Below, in pieces: positions 19,789 through 28,845 of a stretch of DNA of 64,000 nt (positions are counted from its first letter, which is position 1; each line of letters opens with the position of its first letter). Under the pieces are notes generated by a model that saw nothing but the letters and a program-made list of their open reading frames with translations, did no database searches and was not told the origin of the DNA. The DNA lies in NCBI GenBank assembly GCA_903825035.1, contig CAIJYV010000026.1:1-64000 (forward strand), written 5' to 3'. The position numbers were made by a program, and so were the translations under genes. Source of the stretch: an uncultured Actinomycetes bacterium (GTDB taxonomy: Bacteria > Actinomycetota > Acidimicrobiia > Acidimicrobiales > RAAP-2).

Positions 19789-21084
19789 CTATTCTGCCGT
19801 TTCGGCGTCCGCGACGATTAAGCGCGGCCCCGATGGCCAGTCAAAGTAACGCCAGGTCCAGTTAATGAGGACTCGAATTTTGTTTCGGAATCCAACCAGG
19901 TACCACAGGTGCAAGCCCAGCCAAGCCAGCCAGCCAGCGGTACCACGAATGATTCCAATTCCTGGAACCTTCGCAATCGCGGCGTGACGACCAATGGTGG
20001 CCATAATGCCCTTATTGCGGTACTTCAGAGGCTCAGTGGCCTTACCGTTGATTGTGGCGAGAATGTTTTGCGCACACTTTTTACCCGACTGAATTGCCAC
20101 GGGAGCGAGCTGGGGCAAGAATCCATCCGTCGATGGGATGGCGGCCGCGTCTCCCACCGCCCAAACATTCTGTGAACCCACGAGGCGTAAGTCAGAGGTC
20201 ACCGGCGCTCGCCCACCGGGACCATGCTCGTCGCTCAAAGTGTGGGCCAGGGTTCCCACGGTGGTGAGCCCCGCGGCCCAAATTACGGCAGCGGCTTCGA
20301 GTTCGCTACCGTCGGCGAAGCGAAGTGAGTGATCGGTAACTTCGGTGACGATGCGGTCGAATTGCATTTCGACGCCAATTCGGTCCAATTCCATGCGAGC
20401 GTAGGCAGAGCCTCGTTCGGGGAAATTCAAGAGCAACCGCTTTTCACGGTCCACCAAGATCACGTGAACCGTTGTGGGTTCAATGCGGAGTCCGTCACGC
20501 TTAATGACGAGTCGTATGAGTTCGCTCAGTGCTCCCGCGGTTTCCACGCCCGTGGGACCGCCGCCAACTACTACGAAATTTAGGGTGATTGGACCGCTGA
20601 GCGCTCGGACTTCGGCCTCTTCAAGAGAGAGTAATAGCCGATTGCGGAGTCGGCGCGCGTCGGCCAAGCTATAGAGCGGTAGTGAGTATTGGGACGCCCC
20701 AGGAATTCCGAAGAAGGAAGCGGTGGCCCCGGTGGCGACGACCAAGTGGTCATAATCGATTTCAGAACCGTCTTCGAGAATGATCTGGTTAGTGGCGTGA
20801 TGTACCTCTTTGACCTTGCCGTGGCGGAAATCAACGTTGGTGGCGTTACCAAAAATTGTGCGAATTGGATAGGCCACGTCCGCCGGCTCCAAACCCGCGG
20901 TTGCTACCTGGTAGAGCAGAGGCAAAAAGGTGTGGAAGTTGTGCTGATCAATGACCGTGACACGCACTCCTCGATCAGCCAAGCCGCGAGCGGTAGCGAT
21001 ACCGCCAAATCCGCCACCAATCACAATCACGTGTGGCAAAAACTGGAGATCGCGTAACGGCTTTTTCTTATTGGAGGAAGACAT
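19789..21084 (-). CDS. ndh: Type II NADH dehydrogenase
   Basis: VIGGGFGGIATARGLADRGVRVTVIDQHNFHTFLPLLYQVATAGLEPADVAYPIR; second GGGPTGVETAGALSEL. Confidence 0.92.
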   Translation of the reverse strand: MSSSNKKKPLRDLQFLPHVIVIGGGFGGIATARGLADRGVRVTVIDQHNFHTFLPLLYQVATAGLEPADVAYPIRTIFGNATNVDFRHGKVKEVHHATNQIILEDGSEIDYDHLVVATGATASFFGIPGASQYSLPLYSLADARRLRNRLLLSLEEAEVRALSGPITLNFVVVGGGPTGVETAGALSELIRLVIKRDGLRIEPTTVHVILVDREKRLLLNFPERGSAYARMELDRIGVEMQFDRIVTEVTDHSLRFADGSELEAAAVIWAAGLTTVGTLAHTLSDEHGPGGRAPVTSDLRLVGSQNVWAVGDAAAIPSTDGFLPQLAPVAIQSGKKCAQNILATINGKATEPLKYRNKGIMATIGRHAAIAKVPGIGIIRGTAGWLAWLGLHLWYLVGFRNKIRVLINWTWRYFDWPSGPRLIVADAETAE

Positions 21085-21114
21085 TGTTACTCCAGCATAG
21101 GAGTTTGTTCCCAG

Positions 21115-22410
21115 TTAGGCACGTTGTTTGCGACCAACGATGTACCACCCCGACGCCAAGAGTAGGGCCACCGCCAAGATTCGATCCCCAAAACCAAAAC
21201 TAAGAGGTACCGCAACCGGCACGAGTGCCCCCAAGACCCACGCAAGTTGCTGGCGGACGGCGAAGCGAGCAAAAGTGCGACCTTGTGAACTCTCGGCAAT
21301 ATTTCGCTGCGTGAGTGAGTCGAAGGAGGGCTGGAGCACGGACGCTGCGAGTCCCAACCAGCCCGCCAACAGAACCTGAATGCCGAGCATGGGCTGGAGT
21401 GACACAATGAAGGCGCCCACCCCCGCAAAGAACAGTGCTCCGAAGAGCAAAGTGGGTTCACTACGCATGGTACGCATTCGCGTTACGAGCGCCAAACCGA
21501 TCATCGATCCAACCCCACTTGCCGAAAGTGCCAGTGCGTACAGCCCGAGATTTGCGTGCTCACGTCGTAGGCCAAAAGCCAGCAAGAAGGTGGCAAAGCC
21601 CACTCCCGCGCGCATCGCAGTGGCAGCAAAAAGCCCCCACGCCACTTCACCATTGCCAAGGGGGTTGAGGCGCATGTGGTCTCGCTCTAACTGGCTCAAA
21701 TGAGCTCGATCGACCGAGACTTTCTTTGGCGCCACCAATCTGGTGCTCGCGATGACACTGGCAGTGAAAATCACGGTGGCGAGGTACAGCACCCAAGAAG
21801 CGCCAACCGTCTTCAAAACGCCGGCGCCAATAAAACCCATGACGAATCCAGCCAGCGTGCCAAGCAGCGTGAGCTGGGCGTTAAACCCGGCAAAGCCCGA
21901 TGGTCCGTCGGGATCAGACGACGGCCAGCCCGCTCGCGAGAGTTCAGCGCGGTGAGTTGCGAACTGGTGCGTTCGCGCCATCTGGGGCACGATTGCGCCA
22001 CGAGTCACTACGTACAACTTCGAGGAAATCAGCACTACGAAGGCCTCGGGAAAGAGCCACAAACTGTTCAGGTGAGTGGCCATGGTGTAGCAAAGGAGGG
22101 CTCTGGTGCCACCGGAGACTGCCACAAGAAATTTTCTTCCGTGCTGGACGCGGTCAATTAGCGGACCCAGCAACGGAGAAACCACCGCAAATGGCGCAAT
22201 GGTCAGCGCGAGGTAGGCCAGCACTTTAATCTTGGCGGTATCGGGCGCCACTGAAAAGAATAGTGAGCCGGCCAGGGAGATGGTCACCAGCGTGTCCCCC
22301 GCCATCATGAGTACGTGGACCAGTGCCAATCGACCAAATGCGGTTCCTTGATCGAACAGGTCGACGAGACTGGCCCCAACGAGTGAAAAAAAGCCCCGTG
22401 TTCGCCTCAT
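21115..22410 (-). CDS. MFS transporter
   Basis: About 12 hydrophobic segments; MFS-like layout. Confidence 0.75.
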   Translation of the reverse strand: MRRTRGFFSLVGASLVDLFDQGTAFGRLALVHVLMMAGDTLVTISLAGSLFFSVAPDTAKIKVLAYLALTIAPFAVVSPLLGPLIDRVQHGRKFLVAVSGGTRALLCYTMATHLNSLWLFPEAFVVLISSKLYVVTRGAIVPQMARTHQFATHRAELSRAGWPSSDPDGPSGFAGFNAQLTLLGTLAGFVMGFIGAGVLKTVGASWVLYLATVIFTASVIASTRLVAPKKVSVDRAHLSQLERDHMRLNPLGNGEVAWGLFAATAMRAGVGFATFLLAFGLRREHANLGLYALALSASGVGSMIGLALVTRMRTMRSEPTLLFGALFFAGVGAFIVSLQPMLGIQVLLAGWLGLAASVLQPSFDSLTQRNIAESSQGRTFARFAVRQQLAWVLGALVPVAVPLSFGFGDRILAVALLLASGWYIVGRKQRA

Positions 22411-22420
22411 GCGATTTTTC

Positions 22421-22783
22421 TTAATTTGAATTACAACCTAGAGTTCGGATTTTCTTGGGCACGGCAGAATCCTTACAGTAAGTTGCGCGATTCACCATCA
22501 GCCACCCCAGTGGCTGGAACTGCTCTAGTTCAGTCACCGATACCGAATGCTGAGAATTCCCAATGGTCGCCCACACGTAGGCCCAGTTCCCCTCGCAACC
22601 GTAATTTTGCACCGAAATTACGTGGAATGCACCCGACCAACTCTTAGTAAGCCCCGCAGGATTACAGGCGGCCTGAGCGTCAGTTTCGGTATTGGGGGTT
22701 CCCAGAATTACTCCAATACCAACCAGAGCCAATATCAGAGCCAGGGCCAAGGCCCCAACGGCAACTTTTCCAGACACTCGCAC
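22421..22783 (-). CDS. Small secreted/membrane-anchored protein with four Cys
   Basis: N-terminal hydrophobic segment VAVGALALALILALVGIGVIL, mature part with 4 Cys. Confidence 0.6.
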   Translation of the reverse strand: MRVSGKVAVGALALALILALVGIGVILGTPNTETDAQAACNPAGLTKSWSGAFHVISVQNYGCEGNWAYVWATIGNSQHSVSVTELEQFQPLGWLMVNRATYCKDSAVPKKIRTLGCNSN

Positions 22784-22789
22784 CCGCGT

Positions 22790-23401
22790 TTAGAACTTCA
22801 CTAAAGACAAGAAGAGTTGTGCCGCGGCTTCGCTGAATTCCTTATTGGAAAGCGGATTGATTGAAATGTCGTCGAGTACTCGGCCCAGTAAGAAAACCTG
22901 CAGCGCCACCGCCACCGAGCGAGGTGGGATGTCATCTTTCATCACGCCACGTTCTTGCAAGATTCCAAAGAGCTCGGCTATCTCATTGGTCACTCGGTTC
23001 TGAGAGAGCCCAATGCTTAACTTGAGCTCGGGGCGAGTAGAAGCAGCCGCCACAATGCGAGCCCGCATCATCCGTCGCTCAGCGCGCTCCTGGCTCATAA
23101 ACGCCTTCTCGCCGAACTTGGCGAAGACCACCATTACGTCATCGGCGTTTCTTATCTCTTCAATAGACTCACGGATGAACGCAATGTCTTCATCCATGAA
23201 ATCATTGAACATCTTGATGTAGGCCGCGTCAATCACTCCCTCGCGCGAGCCAAAGTGATGGTAGACCGAGCCATAGTTGACGCCCGTCGCTTCGCAGATA
23301 TCGGGAATGCGAATCAAAATCTCATCAGTCGTCATGAGGCGCGCTTCGACAGCCCGTAAGACTGCCTCCATTACCGGAGTTGAGCGACCTTGCTTTGCCA
23401 T
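22790..23401 (-). CDS. TetR-family regulator
   Basis: ILIRIPDICEATGVNYGSVYHHFGSREGVIDAAY HTH; start taken as MAKQGRST at 23401. Confidence 0.85.
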   Translation of the reverse strand: MAKQGRSTPVMEAVLRAVEARLMTTDEILIRIPDICEATGVNYGSVYHHFGSREGVIDAAYIKMFNDFMDEDIAFIRESIEEIRNADDVMVVFAKFGEKAFMSQERAERRMMRARIVAAASTRPELKLSIGLSQNRVTNEIAELFGILQERGVMKDDIPPRSVAVALQVFLLGRVLDDISINPLSNKEFSEAAAQLFLSLVKF

Positions 23402-23408
23402 TTCTCTA

Positions 23409-23414
23409 ATTTTA
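23409..23414 (-). promoter_or_regulatory. Putative leaderless -10 (TAAAAT) of TetR gene
   Basis: TAAAAT-N7-ATG (23401). Confidence 0.5.
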
Positions 23415-23541
23415 CAGAATTTCAAGGGTCGACGGGAGAAATTAAGTCTATTTTATTGGGCTTTTGTGGCCACAATCTGTTGGCGGGGCAAATGTGACAC
23501 CCATCTGGCATAGTTTCCCGCTACCGGAAACGAGGGGAATT

Positions 23542-24039
23542 ATGGCGCCGAAGTATCACCGAACTGTCAAGTGCATCGACATTGAGAACATAGTTGGGGG
23601 TTCGGAGTTTGTTTCTAATCGCTATGCCGCGGTGAAGGACCAGATTTGGGAGTTCAACTCCCCCACACCCCACATGCTCTACTTGGCTTCGGGCCCGAGT
23701 GCAATTAAGAATAACCCCTTGTTGTGGGACTGGTCCGAGGCTCGCTGGTTCGAAGGTCGCGGCATCGATGGGGCAGAGATCGCCCTGTGTGATCGCATTT
23801 TGTCTGACCCCATTGTTCGAAATTCCTCCCACCTACTGCTCTGCAGTGGAGACCATTACTTCTGCGACATTGTCGACCAGTTGCAGTTCGAGGGTATTGA
23901 CGTGACGGTGATGTCACGAGAGAGTGCCTTGTCCCACGATCTCGCCCGTCGCGTCCATCACCTCATCATGGTTCCGGAATTTGGCGCTGATGAGGTCGAC
24001 CGCTATTACGATGCTTGGAACACAAGGAGAGTTAACTAA
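23542..24039 (+). CDS. NYN/PIN-like domain protein, putative nuclease
   Basis: CIDIENIVGG (D-x-E-N), GAEIALCDRIL, LLLCSGDHYFCDIVDQLQFEGIDVTVMS as in NYN 'SGDxDF' motif; ATG 23542 preceded by GAGGGG. Confidence 0.72.
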   Translation: MAPKYHRTVKCIDIENIVGGSEFVSNRYAAVKDQIWEFNSPTPHMLYLASGPSAIKNNPLLWDWSEARWFEGRGIDGAEIALCDRILSDPIVRNSSHLLLCSGDHYFCDIVDQLQFEGIDVTVMSRESALSHDLARRVHHLIMVPEFGADEVDRYYDAWNTRRVN

Positions 24040-24383
24040 TGGCCAAAGAACTGCAGAACCCAGTCTCGGCGAGCTACTCGAAGATCATCCGCACCTTCAA
24101 CAAGGGTAAAGGAGATCACGTTTGGGCCCACCGTTACAGCCGAGGTGATGACGCGAGGACGGACCTGCTTCGCCTCGAGGGAAAATTCAAAGTTCTCGCG
24201 ACTTCAGTCGATACCCGTGACCGCACCACCACCTTGCGTTATTACCCCAAAAACGAGGTCTACGTTCTCTTTGACGAGTTCAACGATGACTCGGCCATCC
24301 TCTCAATCAAGGCCAAAAGCCTGAAAATATTGGCGAATTACTGCTCAACCCTCAACACCCCCGAGGTCGTCGAAGCCCCATAA
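24039..24383 (+). CDS. Uncharacterised 114-aa protein coupled to the NYN gene
   Basis: TAATG stop/start overlap; AAGGAGA SD at 24024-24030 inside the NYN gene. Confidence 0.7.
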   Translation: MAKELQNPVSASYSKIIRTFNKGKGDHVWAHRYSRGDDARTDLLRLEGKFKVLATSVDTRDRTTTLRYYPKNEVYVLFDEFNDDSAILSIKAKSLKILANYCSTLNTPEVVEAP

Positions 24384-24439
24384 ATGCCCGGAGGCCTCGG
24401 CACTCTTGAGTAAACTTGATGCGAAAGAAGGGTTCGCCA

Positions 24440-25222
24440 GTGCGCCACAGAATTGTCACCAGTATTGCTACCACCCTGATAACAGTTATGGCTGTTGGCA
24501 GCACGGCTCTTGCTAGCCAGCCTCGCGCGGCCACGACCACGAATCTCACCAACTGTCGCTTCAGCTCACACCAGGTTTTCGGTGGCATGTCAAATTTGAC
24601 TACTACCCATCTTTTCGCCAGAGATTTTCAACCCCCCTACGCTGATCACCTGCACCGGAGTTTGACCAACTCAGAGATCGCCAGTACCGATTATTTCGCC
24701 TTTGTGCCACTAGCCAGTAATCACTGGGAACTCAACTTGTACAAGAGCAACGGCGCGCTCAAGCGTGTTGTTGACACCACAGGAACATTCCTCGCAGCGG
24801 GTATCGGTTTTTACTACTACAACGGTGACGGGAGTTTTCACACCGTTGTCTCAACTCGTCAAGGCTACTTAAGCGGAGATGCCACCAGTTGGCCTGTTGC
24901 ATTCACCCGGCCTTCGAGCACTGTTCTCAATTCCCTGAATAACTGCTCGACCACGACTTTGGCGGCTGGCGAAACGCTAGCCAACGCTCACGGCACGACT
25001 TCCACGACAATTCGGGTAACAACCACTACGACTCGTGCCACAACCACTACCGGGGCTACGCACGTCACAACGACAACCAGTGCGCCAGTGACAACCACCA
25101 CTTCACAGTTGGCTCACACTGGCCTCAAGACCGATATTGCGCTGGGATCTGCGATGTGGCTCCTAGCCTTTGGAATGTTGTTGATGCTGATGACGCAACT
25201 GCGTCGTCGTCGCACCAACTAA
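24440..25222 (+). CDS. Secreted Thr-rich protein with LAHTG sortase-type C-terminal anchor
   Basis: Signal peptide VRHRIVTSIATTLITVMAVGSTALAS; Thr-rich stalk; LAHTG + hydrophobic helix + RRRR. GTG 24440 has AAGAAGG SD; ATG 24419 is also possible. Confidence 0.72.
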   Translation: MRHRIVTSIATTLITVMAVGSTALASQPRAATTTNLTNCRFSSHQVFGGMSNLTTTHLFARDFQPPYADHLHRSLTNSEIASTDYFAFVPLASNHWELNLYKSNGALKRVVDTTGTFLAAGIGFYYYNGDGSFHTVVSTRQGYLSGDATSWPVAFTRPSSTVLNSLNNCSTTTLAAGETLANAHGTTSTTIRVTTTTTRATTTTGATHVTTTTSAPVTTTTSQLAHTGLKTDIALGSAMWLLAFGMLLMLMTQLRRRRTN

Positions 25223-27193
25223 TCACCAAATTTTGACGCGATCTTTCGCGGGCATCCACATCGGGTCGCCTTCGTTCACCGTAAAAGCTTCGTAGAAAAC
25301 GTCAACGTTCTTGACGATCTGATTCACCCGGAATTCTGGTGGCGAATGAGGGTCAATCGCGAGCAGACGCTCGGCCTCAGCGGGTCGGGCCTGGTACTTC
25401 CAAATTTGGGCCCAAGACAAGACGAAACGCTCCGCGCCAGTCAATCCATCGATAACTGGTGGCTCCTGGCCATTCAGCGAGATGATGTATGCCTTCCAGG
25501 CAATACTTAGTCCGCCCAAGTCACCGATGTTTTCACCAATGGTGAGTGCGCCGTTGACAAAAAGACCTGGGCATTCGCGCGGACTCAGCGCGTTGAACTG
25601 GTCGATGAGCACCGAGGTGCGCTCTTCGAAAGCCTTTCGGTCTTCTTCGGTCCACCAGTCCTTCAAGCGGCCTTGGCCGTCGTACCGAGACCCTTGGTCG
25701 TCAAATCCATGGCCAATTTCGTGCCCAATAACACCACCAATCGCACCGTAGTTAGCGGCCGCATCTCGGTTGGGATCAAAAAATGGCGCCTGGAGAATGG
25801 CCGCCGGAAAGACGATTTCGTTCATGCCAGGGTTGTAATAAGCGTTGATCGTTTGTGGCGTCATGTGCCACTCCCCACGGTCCACCGGACCCGCCAACTT
25901 CTTCATTTGGTAGGCCAGTTCGAATTCTTGGCTCGCAACAACATTCCCGATGAGGTCCTCAGCCGAAACTTGGAGTGAATCGTAGTTACGCCACTGCTCG
26001 GGGTGTCCGATTTTTGGTGTAAATGATTTCAGCTTGTCCAGTGCTCGCTCACGGGTCTCGGCTGACATCCACTCAAGTCCAGTGATGCTTTGGCGATAGG
26101 CCTCCACCAACATGTTGACCAATTCATCCATCTTGGCTTTGGTCTCAGCTGGGTAGTAACGCGCGACGTAAGCGCGGCCAATCTCTTCGCCCATGACACC
26201 TTCGGTAAAGGAGATTGCCCTCTTCCAGCGATCCCGGTTAGCGGGAACACCGCTGAGTGTTCTTCCGTAGAAATCAAAATTCACGTCAACGAAGCTGTCG
26301 CTCAAGTACGCCGCCAATGAGGTAACGACCTGCCATTCCAGCCAACTCTTCCACACAGAAAGTTCAACGGAGTCGAGCAAGCTTCCAAAGTGCTCGATGA
26401 AGCTAGGTTGGCGCACCACAAGTTGATTGACCAATGAACTGGGAATCTTCCCCGCCTCAAGCCACAGGTCTAGGAGAGGGGCATTCGCGTTCCACAGAGC
26501 GGTGAAATCTGTCCAGCTCTTTTGGTTGTACGTCTTCGTCGCTTCTCGCGAGGCCACGTTATCCCAGTGACCGGCGGCGATTCTGGTCTCCAGTTCGAGA
26601 ATTGCCTTGGCTTTACCTTGGGGATCTTCAATCTCGGCGAGCGACAGCATTTTCACGACGTGCTCCGCAAAGGCATCGCGGATTGGTGCGAACTGCGCCT
26701 CGCGGTAGTAACTCTCGTTGGGCAGCGAAAGACCACCCTGCTCCACGAAGAGCCGGTAAATTTCAGTATTCTCGCGGTCGTTGTCGACGTAGAGACCAAT
26801 AAAGCCACCAATACCTTGGCGTTGAAACTCGCCAATCAGGGTAAAGAGGTCTTCTTTCGAGTTCACCGCCTGCACTTTGGCAAGCCAGGGTGCCAGAGGT
26901 GAACCTGCGAGTGACTCAATTCGATCGGTATCCATAAACGACCTGTAGAGGTCTCCGACCTTGCGCTCACTCGTTCCCACTGGGGCAGACTGAAATTCTT
27001 GGATGATTTCACGAACAGCAATCTCGGCTGCGTCGTGCAACTCATCAAAGACTCCGAGCCGAGCCTTGTCTTCAGGAATTGGCTTGGCCTTTACCCAACC
27101 TTCGTTAGCGAAGCCAAAGAGGTCTTGGGCCGGTGTGACAACGTCACTGAAATAGCTACGGTCAATTCCCGATGAAAGTTGGTCTTCGGACAT
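25223..27193 (-). CDS. M13-family (neprilysin/PepO-like) zinc metallopeptidase
   Basis: GGVIGHEIGHGFDDQGSRYDGQG, NAYYNPGMNEIVFPAAILQ, ENIGDLGGL. Confidence 0.94.
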   Translation of the reverse strand: MSEDQLSSGIDRSYFSDVVTPAQDLFGFANEGWVKAKPIPEDKARLGVFDELHDAAEIAVREIIQEFQSAPVGTSERKVGDLYRSFMDTDRIESLAGSPLAPWLAKVQAVNSKEDLFTLIGEFQRQGIGGFIGLYVDNDRENTEIYRLFVEQGGLSLPNESYYREAQFAPIRDAFAEHVVKMLSLAEIEDPQGKAKAILELETRIAAGHWDNVASREATKTYNQKSWTDFTALWNANAPLLDLWLEAGKIPSSLVNQLVVRQPSFIEHFGSLLDSVELSVWKSWLEWQVVTSLAAYLSDSFVDVNFDFYGRTLSGVPANRDRWKRAISFTEGVMGEEIGRAYVARYYPAETKAKMDELVNMLVEAYRQSITGLEWMSAETRERALDKLKSFTPKIGHPEQWRNYDSLQVSAEDLIGNVVASQEFELAYQMKKLAGPVDRGEWHMTPQTINAYYNPGMNEIVFPAAILQAPFFDPNRDAAANYGAIGGVIGHEIGHGFDDQGSRYDGQGRLKDWWTEEDRKAFEERTSVLIDQFNALSPRECPGLFVNGALTIGENIGDLGGLSIAWKAYIISLNGQEPPVIDGLTGAERFVLSWAQIWKYQARPAEAERLLAIDPHSPPEFRVNQIVKNVDVFYEAFTVNEGDPMWMPAKDRVKIW

Positions 27194-27231
27194 GGAGTTC
27201 CTCGATTCGAATGATTATCACATTTACTTCG

Positions 27232-27304
<73 letters not shown>

Positions 27305-27319
27305 TTAGCCTCTTCTACC

Positions 27320-28264
27320 TTAATATGACGGACTGCTTGAACCCAGTTGTCGCCAAAGTTCTGGCCGTTCTGGGCTCAGCACTCCTTCGGCGACCGCGGC
27401 GACAACCGCGCATCCGCGATCGGTGCCGTGACCGCAATTCGTGAATTCGCACAGCAGGGCCAATTCCTCAATGTCGCTAAAGTCTGGCGTCACACCAGCA
27501 CCATCGGCAACCGCCTTGGAAAATCGGATTCCTGGAATATCAAGCATCACGCCACCACTCGATAGTCGATAGAGCTTCCGGGTACTCGTAGCGTGTCGGC
27601 CCTCTCCAGTGCGAGAGAGCGACTTGGTAAGTTCCGCAGAACCTTCGAGCGCGTTAAGAAGAGAGGTTTTGCCGGCCCCCGATCCGCCCAGTAAAACTCC
27701 AGTCACACCTACGCCCAGTAGGCTTCGCAGTTCCTCAAGTCCCGCACCGGTAAGCGATGAAGTCGCAACGACCTCAATGTCGCCCACCAGACTTTGCATG
27801 CGGGTCTTGAGCTCAGTCACCTCTTCAGTAGCCGTTCCTTCATCTATTTTGGTGATGACTAGTACGGGGCGCACGCCAGCCTCGACCGCCATTGCGGTTA
27901 GACCTTCCACCATTCGTTGATGCAACTCAGAATGGAGCGGCACCACTACAAAAACAACATCGACGTTGGCGGCCAATACCTGTGCCGGCCTCCCGTGAGT
28001 CTGGGTACGGCGCAATTCGTTGCGGCGAGGAAATACTTTGGTCACCCGCTCACCGTTGGTAGCAATCCAGTCACCAGCCACCGGTAACAAATCCAGTGTT
28101 CGAGCGAGTCGCAATCGTCCAGAATGCTCTGCGCTTCCTTCACCGACCCAAATTGCATCTGCCTCACCGGAGTACATAATGACCAGTCGACCGAAAAAAC
28201 TTCCGGCGGCAGTGTTCGGCATCTCGTCAGGATGCAGTCCCAAACTCACCAAGGTTTCATTCAT
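27320..28264 (-). CDS. rsgA: Ribosome small-subunit-dependent GTPase A
   Basis: GGSGAGKTSLLNAL, RHATSTRKLYRL, DIPGIR, zinc site CEFTNCGHGTDRGC. Confidence 0.9.
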   Translation of the reverse strand: MNETLVSLGLHPDEMPNTAAGSFFGRLVIMYSGEADAIWVGEGSAEHSGRLRLARTLDLLPVAGDWIATNGERVTKVFPRRNELRRTQTHGRPAQVLAANVDVVFVVVPLHSELHQRMVEGLTAMAVEAGVRPVLVITKIDEGTATEEVTELKTRMQSLVGDIEVVATSSLTGAGLEELRSLLGVGVTGVLLGGSGAGKTSLLNALEGSAELTKSLSRTGEGRHATSTRKLYRLSSGGVMLDIPGIRFSKAVADGAGVTPDFSDIEELALLCEFTNCGHGTDRGCAVVAAVAEGVLSPERPELWRQLGSSSPSY

Positions 28265-28511
28265 CAAAGCAGAGAATCTTTCATCTGAGCGGGTGGCGGT
28301 GAAGGGGCATGTTCATCATTCCCTACGCTACAAGGGGTGGTCGTCTATCAATCAAAGGCACAACTGCGGCCATAGGAACTACAAAAATCAGCCTGAAATA
28401 CCCCTTGATCAGGGATTCCGTAAGGTCTTGGCCCACTGTCCCCATGCGACCACACTCGTCCTCGCAGTGCATTCCATGCGCTCTTGGTGAATCGCCACTA
28501 GGGCCGAGCGA

Positions 28512-28845
28512 TTAGCTCAAGATGACTATGTTTCGCTGGTTGAGTGTCTGACCCGCTGTCGTTGAGTTGTTGGCCGCCGCCACCGTTGGCCCAAAGGTCT
28601 CAGTAGAAATCACAACAGAAGTCGTTGAGCCAACGGCTATTAAGTCTTGCAAAAGCAGGCGCTTGATGTTCAGGGCACGGTTAGTTCCCAGCAGTGGCAC
28701 CAAAGTCGAAGTGCCATTGAACGAGGAGCCAATAATCTTCACGTTGGTGTAGTGGTTTGCAACGATACTGAGTGCCAGGTTCAAAATTGCTGTTGTGAAA
28801 CTCGACGGCAGTGCCGTGTCGTTTCCACTGAATACTCCAGAGAGA
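28512..28845 (-). other. OmpA-like C-terminal domain of the giant protein
   Basis: GVFSGNDTALPSSFTTAILNLALSIVANHYTNVKIIGSSF...GTNRALNIKRLLLQDLIAVGSTTSVVISTETFGPTVAAANNSTTAGQTLNQRNIVILS. Confidence 0.65.

Noticed and set aside
25009-25110. ACA/ACC-rich tract as a microsatellite or phase-variable repeat
   Set aside because: Encodes a Thr-rich stalk with varied codons; no uniform unit that would slip readily.
28020-28515. Plus-strand ORFs at 28020-28490 and 28309-28515 around the rsgA/giant gap
   Set aside because: Mostly antisense to rsgA; no convincing SD or domain. The 28268-28511 gap more likely holds regulatory or 3'-UTR sequence.
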